Shown: positions 10,566-20,125 of the stretch, one piece after another | Layout of the letters: each line of letters starts with the position of its first letter | Position numbering within the stretch: position 1 is the first letter of the stretch | NCBI RefSeq assembly: GCF_004297875.1 | Contig: NZ_SCSK01000044.1 | Coordinates: 1-64,000 of the forward strand | DNA length: 64,000 bases | Direction of reading: 5' to 3' | Source of the DNA: Pandoraea sp. | GTDB taxonomy: Bacteria > Pseudomonadota > Gammaproteobacteria > Burkholderiales > Burkholderiaceae | Translations under genes and position numbers: made by a program | The notes under the pieces: model-generated | Seen by the model: the letters and a program-made list of their open reading frames with translations, nothing else | What the model was told of the DNA's origin: nothing | Databases searched by the model: none

Positions 10566-11618
10566 TTATTTGACGGGTTTATATTCTATGCTAGCGGCAA
10601 ACCGCTGCAAGGTGGCCTGAGGAACTTCCCCTAGGAGCGTCAGCCAGAAATTATCATACTTTTTGATCAGAATATTGGTGGCACCAGTACTACCGTGCCC
10701 TTCCTTGCGCTCCCTCGTCGCCGGCTCGATGAAGACCGACAGGCCCGACATGCCGTCGGAGTAGACCGCCTGCAATACCTCGATCGGCCCACTACCCGGA
10801 TTGGTATTCATGATTCTTCGCACTTCCCGGATCTCTTTGAATCCAGGCACATTGGCGTTGATCGACCACCCAGTGTCGGCAAGATGGACGGTTTGGATGT
10901 GCGGCTTGACGATTCGCCAGCCACGGACATCCTGGATTTCGGCCATGATCCGACTTTTTTGGCTGGGCACACCGATACTCACCTGGGAAAAGGAAGCCTG
11001 CTCCAGCACGCGCCCCTTCGCGTCGACCGTCTGAGCACGCAGCAGCAGCCCGGAGCGCTCATCCGCCCAGAGCCGATAGCCGAATCGGTATGCATCCTTG
11101 GGGACGAGATCGATCACAACGCAATTGAATCCCGCAACCCGCTCAGGCGCCAGAAGCTTAGGTTCGTAGAAATTCAGAACGTCGTGCTCGCCGGCGGCGA
11201 GCAAGGCAGGGAATGAGTCCTTATTTTCCCGTTTCTCAATAAAGATGATCTTGTGCTCGGGGATGAAGCTATAGACGTCTTCATCGTGCCGCAGAATCTT
11301 GCGCGGTTGCCCGTCCAGCGTTTCGAGTTGCTCATATTCGTGCCCATGGTCAGCAAAATGGCTGATCCGCGACGAGCGGATGAAACTGCCTCGCTGATAC
11401 ACGAATGTGCCGACGTAATTCTGAGTTTGTGCGGCCCGGTGGATTTTGGTCAGCCATGCGTTGACTTCGCGGCGCGCAATCAACGGGTCCGTGCTCGATG
11501 GTGTGACCGGAGTACTGGCCCAGGTTCGAGCCTGGGAAAACATCACCAGAAGAAAGAAGCCGACGAAAAAGCGCCCCAGGGCGGCGCGCGAGGAACACTC
11601 AGTATTCAAGTACCGCAT
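10566..11618 (-). CDS. rseB: Sigma-E regulatory protein RseB (MucB)
   Basis: Periplasmic protein that binds RseA and shields it from DegS, and senses mislocalised lipoproteins or LPS. The 350-residue protein has a signal peptide (hydrophobic 15-29) and the two-domain MucB/RseB fold, with the N-terminal motif YVGTFVYQRG and the charged RHDEDVYSFIPEHKI stretch. The start ATG follows directly after the rseA TAA (TAAATG), so the pair is coupled and should be made in similar amounts. Confidence 0.93.
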   Translation of the reverse strand: MRYLNTECSSRAALGRFFVGFFLLVMFSQARTWASTPVTPSSTDPLIARREVNAWLTKIHRAAQTQNYVGTFVYQRGSFIRSSRISHFADHGHEYEQLETLDGQPRKILRHDEDVYSFIPEHKIIFIEKRENKDSFPALLAAGEHDVLNFYEPKLLAPERVAGFNCVVIDLVPKDAYRFGYRLWADERSGLLLRAQTVDAKGRVLEQASFSQVSIGVPSQKSRIMAEIQDVRGWRIVKPHIQTVHLADTGWSINANVPGFKEIREVRRIMNTNPGSGPIEVLQAVYSDGMSGLSVFIEPATRERKEGHGSTGATNILIKKYDNFWLTLLGEVPQATLQRFAASIEYKPVK

Positions 11619-12245
11619 TTATTGGTCCGCTTGGGCCGAAGCTCGAACATAAGGCGACACCCCCTGTCCGACTAAATATGGCGCATATTGCTGATGCGCA
11701 GCGAGATATTGATCCAGTCGGGCATCGCGAACGACGATGAGGTCGCTGGCTTTTTCGTTTGCCGCGGATCCGCCCGCCGAGACTTGCCGCATCGGGGAGG
11801 AGGTCGGCGCCGAATTCTGCGCAACCGTGATACCTGCGCCAACGCCGTTCGCTGGCGCCTGAATACGAGGAATAATTACCCAGCTCAGCATCGCCACGGC
11901 CGCCATGGCTGCGGCGGTCGGCAGTACCCGACGCACTCGCAAAAAGCCGTTGTGGCGTGCGGCGCCCCCGTCTGCATGAAGGGCCGCCGGCGCCAACAAG
12001 TGCGGTTCGGATGCCAATCGCGCAGAGAAATTCGCGAGAAAAGCCGATTCCGAGTGAGTTTCAACCAATTCGTCGGAGCGTAGCGCATCCCCAATCAAGT
12101 GGTACGCCGACCAGACTTGCCGCTCGGACTCGGCTCCAAGACTGTTTAGCCACAACGCCTCGGACGCATCGAATTCGCTGTCGATCAACACCGAAATCTG
12201 CTCGGCCGACAGCCCCCGCTGCGTTTTTACCGTAGCTGATTCCAT
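11619..12245 (-). CDS. rseA: Anti-sigma-E factor RseA (MucA)
   Basis: Inner-membrane anti-sigma factor that holds RpoE inactive until regulated proteolysis. The N-terminal cytoplasmic sigma-binding region contains EQISVLIDSEFD and AYHLIGDALR, as in family members. A single membrane segment lies at about 106-124 (AAAMAAVAMLSWVIIP), followed by a periplasmic tail of about 80 residues that would contact RseB. ATG at 12245 (MESATVK) gives 208 residues. The gap to rpoE is 37 bases. Confidence 0.92.
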   Translation of the reverse strand: MESATVKTQRGLSAEQISVLIDSEFDASEALWLNSLGAESERQVWSAYHLIGDALRSDELVETHSESAFLANFSARLASEPHLLAPAALHADGGAARHNGFLRVRRVLPTAAAMAAVAMLSWVIIPRIQAPANGVGAGITVAQNSAPTSSPMRQVSAGGSAANEKASDLIVVRDARLDQYLAAHQQYAPYLVGQGVSPYVRASAQADQ

Positions 12246-12282
12246 GATATCCCCCAACAAAAGCTTACGATCGCACGCGCCA

Positions 12283-12882
12283 TTACCAGCGCTTGCCATC
12301 TGGTGTATCCAGCAACGGCTTGAGCCGGCTGGCGATTGCCTCGCGTGCCCTGAAAATTCTTGACCGGACCGTCCCGATCGGGCACCCCATTGCTTCCGCT
12401 ATTTCCTCGTAACTCAGACCCTCGATCTCACGAAGGGTAATCGCAGTTCGCAACTCATTGGGCAAGGCTTCCATCGCCGAATTCACCGTTTGGGCAATCT
12501 GCTTGCTGATCAACATGGATTCCGGCGTATTGATATCCCTTAGTTGTTCGGCCTCTGCAAAAGTTTCAGCCTCTTCCGCGTCTGCCTCGGTAGACGTCGG
12601 GGCACGCCGGCCCTGGGTCGCCAAATGATTTTTGGCTGTGTTGATCGCGATCCGATACAACCAGGTATAAAAGGCCGAATCGCCGCGAAATTGAGGCAGC
12701 GCCCTGTATGCCTTGATAAACGCTTCCTGCGCGACGTCCTCGACCTCGGCAGAGTCCCGCACGAGGCGGGACACAAGCCGGATGATCTTGCGGTGATATT
12801 TAACGACCAGCAGCTCAAAAGCGCTTTTGTCGCCTTTTTGCACGCGCTCCACAAGGGCTTGGTCGATATCTCTTTCACTCAC
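12283..12882 (-). CDS. rpoE: RNA polymerase sigma factor RpoE (AlgU)
   Basis: Extracytoplasmic-function sigma factor for envelope stress. Region 2 (AFELLVVKYHRKIIRLVSRL, then DVAQEAFIKAYR) and region 4 (SYEEIAEAMGCPIGTVRSRI) are both clear. The start was set at GTG 12882 because it yields 199 residues beginning (M)SERDIDQ, the usual start and size in this group, with a GGA motif 6 bases upstream. The frame stays open to 12978, but the added residues overlap the upstream gene and do not look like RpoE. rseA, rseB and mucD follow. Confidence 0.95.
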   Translation of the reverse strand: MSERDIDQALVERVQKGDKSAFELLVVKYHRKIIRLVSRLVRDSAEVEDVAQEAFIKAYRALPQFRGDSAFYTWLYRIAINTAKNHLATQGRRAPTSTEADAEEAETFAEAEQLRDINTPESMLISKQIAQTVNSAMEALPNELRTAITLREIEGLSYEEIAEAMGCPIGTVRSRIFRAREAIASRLKPLLDTPDGKRW

Positions 12883-12913
12883 CTGGAATCCGTCGTTCTT
12901 AAATCCATTTGAT

Positions 12914-13378
12914 CTACTTAGGTCGTGGATCGCCCTGAGTTCGGGCGTCGGAAAACGCCTCCGCGCGTCGCTGGGCATGACGTGCGGCCAACACCCTCAG
13001 GGCGCGATGCCGATCGCTCGATAACGCGTCGGCCACCACCGGTAAAATTTCTGTGCGACCATTTCGATGCCGCAGCGTCAGCATGACAAGCCAGCGTCCG
13101 ATACAGCGACTGCCGACCAAAGAGGCGGGCACCAAAGTCTGGCCGATGCTGCCCAGAAGCACCGCTCCTTCAGGCGTGAACCTCATCATCCGAACAGTCC
13201 TGCGCGCGGCCCACCTACACGCCGCGGCAAGTACCAGCACCCCCCAAGCGACACTGGTCAGCTTCACGCTCACGCCGCCGTGCGAAGACAACATCAACCC
13301 AACGGCGCCCAGATTGCCCAGCACCATCAGGAACATCAGCTGCAGCAATCTACGCGAGGGCCGAAGCAGGAAGGACAT
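12914..13378 (-). CDS. YgfX (CptA)-like small membrane protein
   Basis: A 154-residue protein with two hydrophobic segments near the N-terminus (about 11-31 and 38-54), then a soluble part with RFTPEGAVLL, a central VGSRCIGRWLVMLTLR strand and DALSSDRHRALRVLAAR. This pattern resembles the YgfX/CptA family, usually linked with SdhE, but no sdhE is nearby. Here it sits between fabF (49-base gap) and rpoE (31-base gap), so it is probably transcribed with the stress sigma factor. The family call is tentative; membrane location is well supported by the hydrophobic segments. Confidence 0.6.
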   Translation of the reverse strand: MSFLLRPSRRLLQLMFLMVLGNLGAVGLMLSSHGGVSVKLTSVAWGVLVLAAACRWAARRTVRMMRFTPEGAVLLGSIGQTLVPASLVGSRCIGRWLVMLTLRHRNGRTEILPVVADALSSDRHRALRVLAARHAQRRAEAFSDARTQGDPRPK

Positions 13379-13427
13379 CGCTCTCGGGAGACGTCCGCAT
13401 CAAACCGCCATCACGACGCAGACGTGA

Positions 13428-14660
13428 CTAGACATGCTGGAACACCAGCGTGCCGTTAGTGCCACCGAATCCGAAAGAGTTCTTCATCGCGACATCAATT
13501 TTCATGTCCCGCGCCTGATTTGCGCAGTAATCCAGATCGCACTCCGGATCTTGGTTGAAGATATTGATAGTCGGCGGCGATATTTGATGATGCAATGCCA
13601 GGACGGCAAACACCGACTCCAGACCGCCCGCACCGCCCAGCAAATGACCGGTCATCGACTTGGTCGAGTTGATGACCATCTTATAGGCGTGCTCACCGAA
13701 AGCCGCCTTGATTGCGTCAGTTTCATTCTTGTCGCCCAGCGGGGTCGACGTACCGTGCGCATTGAGGTAATTCACTGCGTCGGCATTGAGCCTGGCATCG
13801 CGCAGCGCATTGAGCATGCAGCGCCGGGGGCCGTCGATATTGGGCGCGGTGATGTGATAGGCGTCGCCGCTCATACCGAATCCGGTAATTTCGGCGTAAA
13901 TTTTGGCGCCACGTGCCTTCGCACGCTCATATTCCTCAACCACCATCACGCCGGCCCCTTCGCCGAGCACAAAGCCATCGCGATCCTTGTCCCACGGGCG
14001 ACTGGCTGTCGCCGGATCGTCATTGCGGGTCGACAAGGCCCGAGCCGCGGCGAAGCCGCCGACACCCAGCGGCGACACGGTCGACTCGGCACCGCCGGCG
14101 ACCATCACATCGGCGTCACCATACTGAATCATGCGCGTCGCCTGGCCGATACAATGAAGCCCGGTCGTGCAGGCAGTGACGATGGCCAGATTCGGGCCCT
14201 TGAAACCGTATTTGATGGAAAGGTGCCCGGAGATCATGTTGATGATCGATGCAGGCACGAAAAACGGGGAGATACGGCGCGGTCCGCGGTTAAGCAGTTC
14301 GATTTGTGTTTCTTCGATAAGTGGCAAACCGCCGATACCCGCACCGACCAGCACGCCAACGCGGTCCGCGGTCTCCTCGGTGACGCTCAGACCGCTGTCC
14401 TGAACCGCCTGCATGCCAGCCGCGACGCCATAATGGATAAACGTATCCATATGGCGCGCTTCCTTCTCGGGTAAATAGGCGGTGACGTCAAAACCCTTGA
14501 CCTCGCCAGCAAAACGCGCCGTCATGGCGGATGCGTCGAACTTGGTGATATTGGCGATGCCCGACTTTCCGGCCACCAAGTTGGCCCACCCTTCGGCGAC
14601 GTTATTGCCGACGGGTGAAATCAACCCCAGGCCAGTAACAACTACTCGGCGACGGCTCAC
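13428..14660 (-). CDS. fabF: 3-oxoacyl-[ACP] synthase II FabF
   Basis: Condensing enzyme that elongates acyl-ACP with malonyl-ACP. The 410-residue thiolase-fold protein has the active-site Cys in TACTTGLH and the two catalytic His in [11 protein letters not shown] and [14 protein letters not shown] at 14660 was chosen: it gives the familiar N-terminus (M)[11 protein letters not shown] and is preceded by GGGGAG. The frame could extend 12 codons further, but that part looks unrelated. The gap to acpP holds a large hairpin. Confidence 0.97.
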   Translation of the reverse strand: MSRRRVVVTGLGLISPVGNNVAEGWANLVAGKSGIANITKFDASAMTARFAGEVKGFDVTAYLPEKEARHMDTFIHYGVAAGMQAVQDSGLSVTEETADRVGVLVGAGIGGLPLIEETQIELLNRGPRRISPFFVPASIINMISGHLSIKYGFKGPNLAIVTACTTGLHCIGQATRMIQYGDADVMVAGGAESTVSPLGVGGFAAARALSTRNDDPATASRPWDKDRDGFVLGEGAGVMVVEEYERAKARGAKIYAEITGFGMSGDAYHITAPNIDGPRRCMLNALRDARLNADAVNYLNAHGTSTPLGDKNETDAIKAAFGEHAYKMVINSTKSMTGHLLGGAGGLESVFAVLALHHQISPPTINIFNQDPECDLDYCANQARDMKIDVAMKNSFGFGGTNGTLVFQHV

Positions 14661-14696
14661 GATACTCCCCTTCTTTTGCTGCGGTATATAAAACAA

Positions 14697-14743
14697 CAGC
14701 CACAGAGGGCACAGAGGTTATCGCTCCGTGTGCTCTGCGGCTG
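14697..14743 (-). other. Large hairpin in the acpP-fabF gap
   Basis: Two arms of about 20 bases pair imperfectly (left 14697-14716, right 14724-14743): CAGCC with GGCTG, CAGAG with CTCTG, then CACA with TGTG, with one mismatch and a two-base bulge. No T-run follows on the minus strand, so it is not a standard intrinsic terminator. Its place just after the abundant acpP and before fabF suggests mRNA stabilisation or partial attenuation; that role is inference. Confidence 0.55.
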
Positions 14744-14795
14744 ACAGGAATCCCTGGTTTCCGGGAACCCGGTCAGGCCGCCCGGACAGGACTGT

Positions 14796-15035
<240 letters not shown>

Positions 15036-15159
15036 TCAACCCTCCAGGGAAATTAGTCCATACAAGTGCGCGCATTTTAACAGGTTTGCTCGGTAAAATT
15101 CAGTTCCGAAAAACGTTTGTTAAATATGCGAAAAATCGCACGATTTTACCGCAACTTGC

Positions 15160-15909
15160 TCAATTCATAAACATACCGCCGTTCACATGCAGCGTGACGC
15201 CGGTAATGTAAGCCGCCTGCGGCGACGCCAAAAACGCGACCGCATAGGCAATCTCTTCGGGCCGCCCCAACCGCCCCAAGGGAATCTGGCTTTTCAGCGC
15301 GGCGTGCTGCTCCTCGCCAAGCGCCTTGGTCATGTCGGTGTCGATGAAACCTGGGGCCACGCAATTGACCGTAATATTGCGGCTGCCAATTTCCCGCGCC
15401 AGCGCGCGCGCCATGCCGGCAACGCCGGCCTTCGCGGCGGCATAATTCACTTGCCCCGGATTGCCCGCCGCGCCAACCACCGATGTCACATTGATGATAC
15501 GACCCTGGCGAGCCTTCATCATCGGCTTGAGTACCAGACGCGAGAGGCGGAAGACCGCCTTCAGATTGGTATCGAGCACGTCGTCCCACTCGTCGTCCTT
15601 CATGCGCATCGTCAATTGATCGCGCGTGATGCCGGCATTATTGACGAGGATATCGATTTTGCCGAACTGCTCGAGAATATCGCCCAGCACCGCATCGCAC
15701 TGAGCCGGGTCGGTCACGTTCAGCACGACGCCTTTGCCGGACAGGCTCTCGGTCGCCAAATATTCATCGATACCGGCCGCGCCAGCGGCGCTGGTGGCCG
15801 TTCCGACCACGGTTGCGCCACGCCGGGCGAGTTCCTGCGCAATGGCCCGCCCGATGCCGCGCGACGCTCCAGTGACCAATGCCACGTGATTTGCCAGATT
15901 TTTATCCAT
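15160..15909 (-). CDS. fabG: 3-oxoacyl-[ACP] reductase FabG
   Basis: NADPH-dependent short-chain dehydrogenase that reduces beta-ketoacyl-ACP. The cofactor loop TGASRGIG is at residues 13-20, NNAG at 90-93, and the catalytic set is Asn115, Ser143, Tyr156 and Lys160 (NYAAAK). Its length of 249 residues is standard. It sits 17 bases after fabD, so fabD-fabG are read together. Confidence 0.97.
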   Translation of the reverse strand: MDKNLANHVALVTGASRGIGRAIAQELARRGATVVGTATSAAGAAGIDEYLATESLSGKGVVLNVTDPAQCDAVLGDILEQFGKIDILVNNAGITRDQLTMRMKDDEWDDVLDTNLKAVFRLSRLVLKPMMKARQGRIINVTSVVGAAGNPGQVNYAAAKAGVAGMARALAREIGSRNITVNCVAPGFIDTDMTKALGEEQHAALKSQIPLGRLGRPEEIAYAVAFLASPQAAYITGVTLHVNGGMFMN

Positions 15910-15926
15910 AACGCTCGTCTGCTCCG

Positions 15927-16856
15927 TTATTTCAGAAGGGTCAGCGCATCAGCCAAGGAAGCCGCATCCGTGATGGCGATACCGGCGAGTTCGCCGTCGA
16001 TGCGCTTGGTCAAGCCCGTCAGCACCTTGCCCGGCCCGCACTCGACCACATGCGTGACACCAGCATCCGCCATCTTGCGCACGGTCTCGACCCACCGCAC
16101 CGGCGAAGCGGCCTGTCGCACCAAAGCATCCTTGATTTGTGCGGGATCGTTGAGGATCGCCACGTCGACGTTATTGATCAGCGGGATGCTCGGTGCGACA
16201 AACGTGACGTCGGTCAGATATTCGCGCAAACGATCGGACGCCGGCTTGAGCAGCGACGAGTGAAACGGCGCGGACACGGGCAACGGCAGCGCGCGCTTGG
16301 CGCCTCGGGCTTTGGCGATTTCACAGGCCTTTTCCACGGCGGCCTTGTCGCCAGCGATGACGACCTGGGCCGGCGCATTGAAATTGACCGCTTCGACAAC
16401 ACCGGCGGCCGATGATTCGGCGCAGACCGCCCGTACAGTGTCGTCGTCGAGTCCGAGAATTGCGGCCATGCCGCCCTGCCCGACCGGCACGGCCTCCTGC
16501 ATTGCCTGCGCGCGAAAGCGCACCAATGGAACCGCGTCCCGGAACGCAATGACGCCGGCAGCAACGAGTGCGGTGTATTCGCCCAAGCTATGCCCCGCCA
16601 CGAGCGCCGGTGCTGCGCCGCCTTCGGCGAGCCAGGCGCGATATACCGCGTAGGCCGCAGCCAGCATCACCGGCTGGGTGTTGGTCGTCAGATTCAAAGC
16701 CTCGGCAGGCCCCGATGAGATGAGCTCGGCGACATCCTGCCCCAGCGCGTCGGACGCTTCCTGCAGCGTTTCCCGCACCACGGCATGTCCGTCGAACCCG
16801 GCCAGCATGCCGACCGATTGCGAACCTTGTCCAGGAAATACAAATGCAAATTTCAT
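15927..16856 (-). CDS. fabD: Malonyl-CoA:ACP transacylase FabD
   Basis: Loads malonyl groups onto ACP. The 309-residue protein starts MKFAFVFPGQGSQSVGM, the family N-terminus with the oxyanion-hole Gln, and carries the nucleophile Ser90 in GHSLGEYTAL. ATG at 16856 is chosen on this N-terminus; the frame extends 14 codons further without similarity to FabD. It is separated from fabH by about 100 bases that hold a strong hairpin. Confidence 0.96.
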   Translation of the reverse strand: MKFAFVFPGQGSQSVGMLAGFDGHAVVRETLQEASDALGQDVAELISSGPAEALNLTTNTQPVMLAAAYAVYRAWLAEGGAAPALVAGHSLGEYTALVAAGVIAFRDAVPLVRFRAQAMQEAVPVGQGGMAAILGLDDDTVRAVCAESSAAGVVEAVNFNAPAQVVIAGDKAAVEKACEIAKARGAKRALPLPVSAPFHSSLLKPASDRLREYLTDVTFVAPSIPLINNVDVAILNDPAQIKDALVRQAASPVRWVETVRKMADAGVTHVVECGPGKVLTGLTKRIDGELAGIAITDAASLADALTLLK

Positions 16857-16908
16857 TTTTGATTCACCGCTCACTGAAATACATTGAGAAGTATGCATAT
16901 GACATGCA

Positions 16909-16950
16909 CGGCGCGCGCCGAATCGGACGACTGAGCCGATCAGCGCGCCG
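16909..16950 (-). other. Hairpin in the fabH-fabD gap
   Basis: Perfect outer arms CGGCGCGC (16909-16916) and GCGCGCCG (16943-16950) enclose a second stem ATCGG/CCGAT (16922-16926 with 16936-16940) and an 8-9 base loop. No T-run follows on either strand. It is probably an RNA structure within the fab transcript, perhaps for stability or pausing; no family was recognised. Confidence 0.55.
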
Positions 16951-16958
16951 CCCCTGCA

Positions 16959-17948
16959 TTACATGCGTAGCAGCGCAGCGCCCCAGGTGAATCCACCGCC
17001 GACGCCCTCGAGCATCACCCGGTGACCGCGCTGGATACGGCCGTCGCGCACGGCGACGTCCAATGCCAGGGGGATCGACGCCGCCGAGGTATTGCCGTGC
17101 TCGTCGACCGTTACGATCATCTTTTCGGTCGGCAGATGCAGCTTGCGGGCAGTGCTGAGCATGATTCGAATATTGGCCTGGTGGGGAATCAGCCAGTCGA
17201 TCTGCGACGCTTCCAGTCCCGCCTTATCCAAGGCCTCCAATGCCACTTTCTCGAGGACCCCGACGGCCAGCTTGAAAACGGCCTGGCCGTCCATGTAGAG
17301 AAAGGCATTGCCCTGAATGGCACCGCCGTGCACATTGCCCGGCACGCACAGGATATCCGCGTAACGGCCATCTGCGTGCAAAGCCGTCGAGAGCACACCA
17401 GGCTCGCTGGAGGCGGACAACAGCACCGCACCTGCGCCATCGCCGAAAAGGACACAGGTGGTGCGGTCGTTGAAATCGAGAATGCGCGAGAAGGTTTCTG
17501 CGCCGATCACCAACACGTTCCGGTATGCACCACTGCGGATAAAGTTGTCAGCCGTGGCCAGCGCATACACGAAACCGGAACACACCGCCTGCACATCAAA
17601 TGCCGCGCAGCCGTTTGTGATACCAAGTTTGCTTTGCACCAGGCACGCCGTGCTCGGAAACACGAAGTCGGGCGTCGAAGTCGCGAGAATGATCAAGTCG
17701 ACGGCCTGAGCGTCGACGCCAGCCATCTCCAGCGCCCGGCGCGCGGCCTCGACGGCAAGGTCACTGGTCGTCATGCCAGGCGGCGCGAAATATCGGGCCT
17801 TGATACCCGTGCGCGCCACAATCCATTCGTCGCTCGTCTCGACCTGGCGCGCGGCCAACTCTTCAGCCAGCTGCTGGTTGCTGACGCGGCGCGGCGGAAG
17901 ATAGCTGCCGGTGCCGATAACACGAGAATGGATCGCGGGTTGGGTCAT
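16959..17948 (-). CDS. fabH: 3-oxoacyl-[ACP] synthase III FabH
   Basis: Starts fatty acid synthesis by condensing acetyl-CoA with malonyl-ACP. The 329-residue protein has the active Cys123 in [12 protein letters not shown], the His in PHQANIRI and the Asn in [12 protein letters not shown] at 17948 (MTQPAIHS) gives the usual length; the frame begins four codons earlier. It starts 13 bases after plsX ends, so plsX-fabH are coupled. Confidence 0.96.
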   Translation of the reverse strand: MTQPAIHSRVIGTGSYLPPRRVSNQQLAEELAARQVETSDEWIVARTGIKARYFAPPGMTTSDLAVEAARRALEMAGVDAQAVDLIILATSTPDFVFPSTACLVQSKLGITNGCAAFDVQAVCSGFVYALATADNFIRSGAYRNVLVIGAETFSRILDFNDRTTCVLFGDGAGAVLLSASSEPGVLSTALHADGRYADILCVPGNVHGGAIQGNAFLYMDGQAVFKLAVGVLEKVALEALDKAGLEASQIDWLIPHQANIRIMLSTARKLHLPTEKMIVTVDEHGNTSAASIPLALDVAVRDGRIQRGHRVMLEGVGGGFTWGAALLRM

Positions 17949-17960
17949 GTCACACAACAT

Positions 17961-19022
17961 TCAGTATGCCGGGGCAATCGGGGCGGCCTGCGCGGCACCC
18001 GTCTCCTCGAGCTGGGTTTTATTGTCTTCCATGGCGCGCTCCAGGCGCGCCTGAACACCATTGCGCACGGCATCGTAGCCGCGCTTGATCGCCCACTCGA
18101 ACGCGTAGACGTCTGCTGAGCCGTGGCTCTTGATGACCAAACCACGCAAGCCGAGCAAAGCCGCACCATTGTAGCGACGGTGGTCGACGCGGTGCTTGAA
18201 GCGTCGCAGCACCGGCAGCGCCACCAGCGCGGCCAGCTTGCTCAGCCAGGAGCGCTCGAATTCTTCCTTGATCATGTTGCCCAGCATCTGTGCCAGGCCC
18301 TCGGACGTCTTCAACACCGCATTGCCGACAAAACCGTCGCACACCACGATGTCGGTCGTGCCCTTGTAGATGTCGTTACCTTCGACGTTGCCGTAGAAAT
18401 TGAGTGTGCTGGCGCGCAACAGCTCGCCGGCTTGCTTGATGACGTCGTTGCCCTTGATGATCTCTTCGCCGATATTGAGCAACCCGATGCTGGGCCGCTC
18501 CTTGCCGCCGACGGCCGACACCAGCGCATATCCCATTTCGGCGAATTGCAGCAAATGCGTCGGTTCGCAATCGACGTTGGCCCCCAGGTCGAGCACGGTG
18601 GTGTAACCGCCGGTTTCGTTAGGTAGCTGCGTGGCAATCGCGGGCCGCTCGATGCCGACCAGCGTCTTGAGGACATAGCGAGACACAGCCATCAGCGCGC
18701 CGGTATTGCCGGCCGATATGCACGCCTGGGCCTGCCCATCCTTCACCAGGTTCAGCGCGACCCGCATCGACGAATCTTTCTTTTTGCGCAGCGCGACTTC
18801 GACCGAGTCGTCCATCGATACCACTTCGGACGCCTGCACGACCGACAGGCGGGGGTGAGCCTGGGCTCTCAGTTTGGCCAGTTGCGCCTGAATCGGCTGC
18901 TCCAGCCCGACCAATACGAGTTCGACATCGTCGGTGTGCTGCACGAATTTGACTGCTGCGGGCACCGTAACCGCTGGGCCGTGGTCCCCGCCCATACAGT
19001 CGATCGTCATTCTGACTGTCAT
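17961..19022 (-). CDS. plsX: Phosphate acyltransferase PlsX
   Basis: Makes acyl-phosphate from acyl-ACP, the acyl donor for the first step of phospholipid synthesis. The 353-residue protein starts [16 protein letters not shown], the family signature, and contains the conserved [12 protein letters not shown] and [13 protein letters not shown] stretches. It lies between rpmF and fabH, as in most proteobacteria. A terminator-like hairpin stands 42 bases before its start, which may set it apart from rpmF. Confidence 0.96.
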   Translation of the reverse strand: MTVRMTIDCMGGDHGPAVTVPAAVKFVQHTDDVELVLVGLEQPIQAQLAKLRAQAHPRLSVVQASEVVSMDDSVEVALRKKKDSSMRVALNLVKDGQAQACISAGNTGALMAVSRYVLKTLVGIERPAIATQLPNETGGYTTVLDLGANVDCEPTHLLQFAEMGYALVSAVGGKERPSIGLLNIGEEIIKGNDVIKQAGELLRASTLNFYGNVEGNDIYKGTTDIVVCDGFVGNAVLKTSEGLAQMLGNMIKEEFERSWLSKLAALVALPVLRRFKHRVDHRRYNGAALLGLRGLVIKSHGSADVYAFEWAIKRGYDAVRNGVQARLERAMEDNKTQLEETGAAQAAPIAPAY

Positions 19023-19063
19023 GCGTGTCGACGTAGTTGGCTTGTAGAGTTTGATTCACTAAT

Positions 19064-19093
19064 AAAAAAGCGGCATGTCACCGCCGCTTTTTT
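19064..19093 (-). terminator. Terminator-like hairpin between rpmF and plsX
   Basis: Arms AAAAAAGCGGC (19064-19074) and GCCGCTTTTTT (19083-19093) are perfect complements around an 8-base loop. On the minus strand the GC stem is followed by a T-run, the layout of an intrinsic terminator. It works in principle in both directions. Only 42 bases remain before plsX, and no clear promoter was seen there, so it may be an attenuator that lowers plsX-fab transcription relative to rpmF. Confidence 0.75.
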
Positions 19094-19159
19094 ATCACTT
19101 CAAACGATTCGAAGATGCCGGCAAAGCGAAGCATGCAGCGAATCGCTTGCGTGCAGCAA

Positions 19160-19339
19160 TCAGTCGTTTTTGGTCTTGACCACTTTGCGACCGCGGTAGA
19201 AACCGTTCGGCGTGATGTGGTGACGCAGGTGCGCCTCACCCGAAGTCGGCTCGACGGCCAGGGGCAATTGACCCAGAAAATCGTGCGAGCGGTGCATGCC
19301 GCGCTTCGACGGCGATTTTTTGTTCTGTTGAACAGCCAT
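19160..19339 (-). CDS. rpmF: 50S ribosomal protein L32
   Basis: A 59-residue basic protein of the large subunit. The start is [20 protein letters not shown], and [18 protein letters not shown] is near the end, both typical of betaproteobacterial L32. The zinc-binding Cys residues of some L32 forms are absent, as is usual in this group. A good ribosome binding site (GAGG) precedes the ATG at 19339. The upstream gene codes for the DUF177 protein, its normal partner (yceD-rpmF in E. coli). Confidence 0.96.
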   Translation of the reverse strand: MAVQQNKKSPSKRGMHRSHDFLGQLPLAVEPTSGEAHLRHHITPNGFYRGRKVVKTKND

Positions 19340-19429
19340 GATAACTCCTCAGAATTTTGCGAATTTTAACACAGTTCAGGCGCCCGCCGTTGACCAGATC
19401 CGGTCAAGGCGCGATGACGCGTGAGTTCC

Positions 19430-20020
19430 TTACTTGCCGCCACTGCCTGACGTGCGCTTTAGCGCGGCCAGCGCGGCGAACGGCGACGGCTTGTCATGCT
19501 CCTCCTCCGGCACCTGCTCGGCCTGTCCGTCAGCGCCGGTGACCAGACTGGCATGGACTTCCGGGCAAACCTCGTGTTTCGGCACCAGCGGGAGCGCCAA
19601 CAGCAATTCTTCTTCCACCAACTCGACCAGGTCGAAATTTACCGAGCCGACGATCGCCTCGGGCAGCGTATCGTCCGCCAGGCAGGCATCGGCCTGTGCC
19701 TCGTCGCGCACGACTTCGAACACCGTCTCGGTCGCCATCGGGTGCCGATAAGGCGTCATGCAGCGCTGGCATTCCAGCCACATGTCGCCCGCAACCGCCA
19801 GACGAAGGTATTGCCGCATCGCCACACCACCATCGGCGCGATGCTCGCTGTGTTCAAAGCCCTGTGCGCGCCAGTGGAATACCACGGCCAAACGCTCGGT
19901 TACTGGCACAGCCGCCGGAACTTCGGTTAACATGCGCGGCAACTCCTGCACGGGCAAATCGCCTTCGGCGATCATCCCGGTACGGGCGAATTCGAAAAGA
20001 TTAACCACGTATTCGCGCAT
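19430..20020 (-). CDS. DUF177 (YceD family) protein
   Basis: A 196-residue acidic protein of the YceD/DUF177 family, which always sits before rpmF and is linked with 23S rRNA maturation. Visible features are ECQRCMTPYRHPMATETVFEV with a Cys-x-x-Cys pair, and the C-terminal half DLVELVEEELLLALPLVPKHE followed by a single late Cys. ATG at 20020 (MREYVVNLFEF) is chosen because a strong promoter lies just upstream. The frame runs 10 codons further without support. Confidence 0.85.
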   Translation of the reverse strand: MREYVVNLFEFARTGMIAEGDLPVQELPRMLTEVPAAVPVTERLAVVFHWRAQGFEHSEHRADGGVAMRQYLRLAVAGDMWLECQRCMTPYRHPMATETVFEVVRDEAQADACLADDTLPEAIVGSVNFDLVELVEEELLLALPLVPKHEVCPEVHASLVTGADGQAEQVPEEEHDKPSPFAALAALKRTSGSGGK

Positions 20021-20082
20021 ACATCCGCCGCCTTGCAGAGCCTTCGGCACAGCAAAGCCGCACCGAACCGGAAAAACGGTGG

Positions 20083-20111
20083 ATTCTAATTAAATTTTCT
20101 TTTTTCGTCAA
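20083..20111 (-). promoter_or_regulatory. Sigma-70-type promoter of DUF177-rpmF
   Basis: On the minus strand TTGACG (20111-20106) is followed after exactly 17 bases by TAGAAT (20088-20083), close to the consensus -35 and -10 boxes. Transcription would begin near 20076, giving a leader of about 55 bases before the DUF177 start. It is the first clear promoter of the long minus-strand string. Confidence 0.75.
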
Positions 20112-20125
20112 ACACTTAAAGCCCC

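Noticed and set aside
15132..15147. AAAATCG/CGATTTT repeat after fabG as a terminator
   Set aside because: The loop would be only two bases and the stem is AT-rich, so a stable terminator is unlikely.
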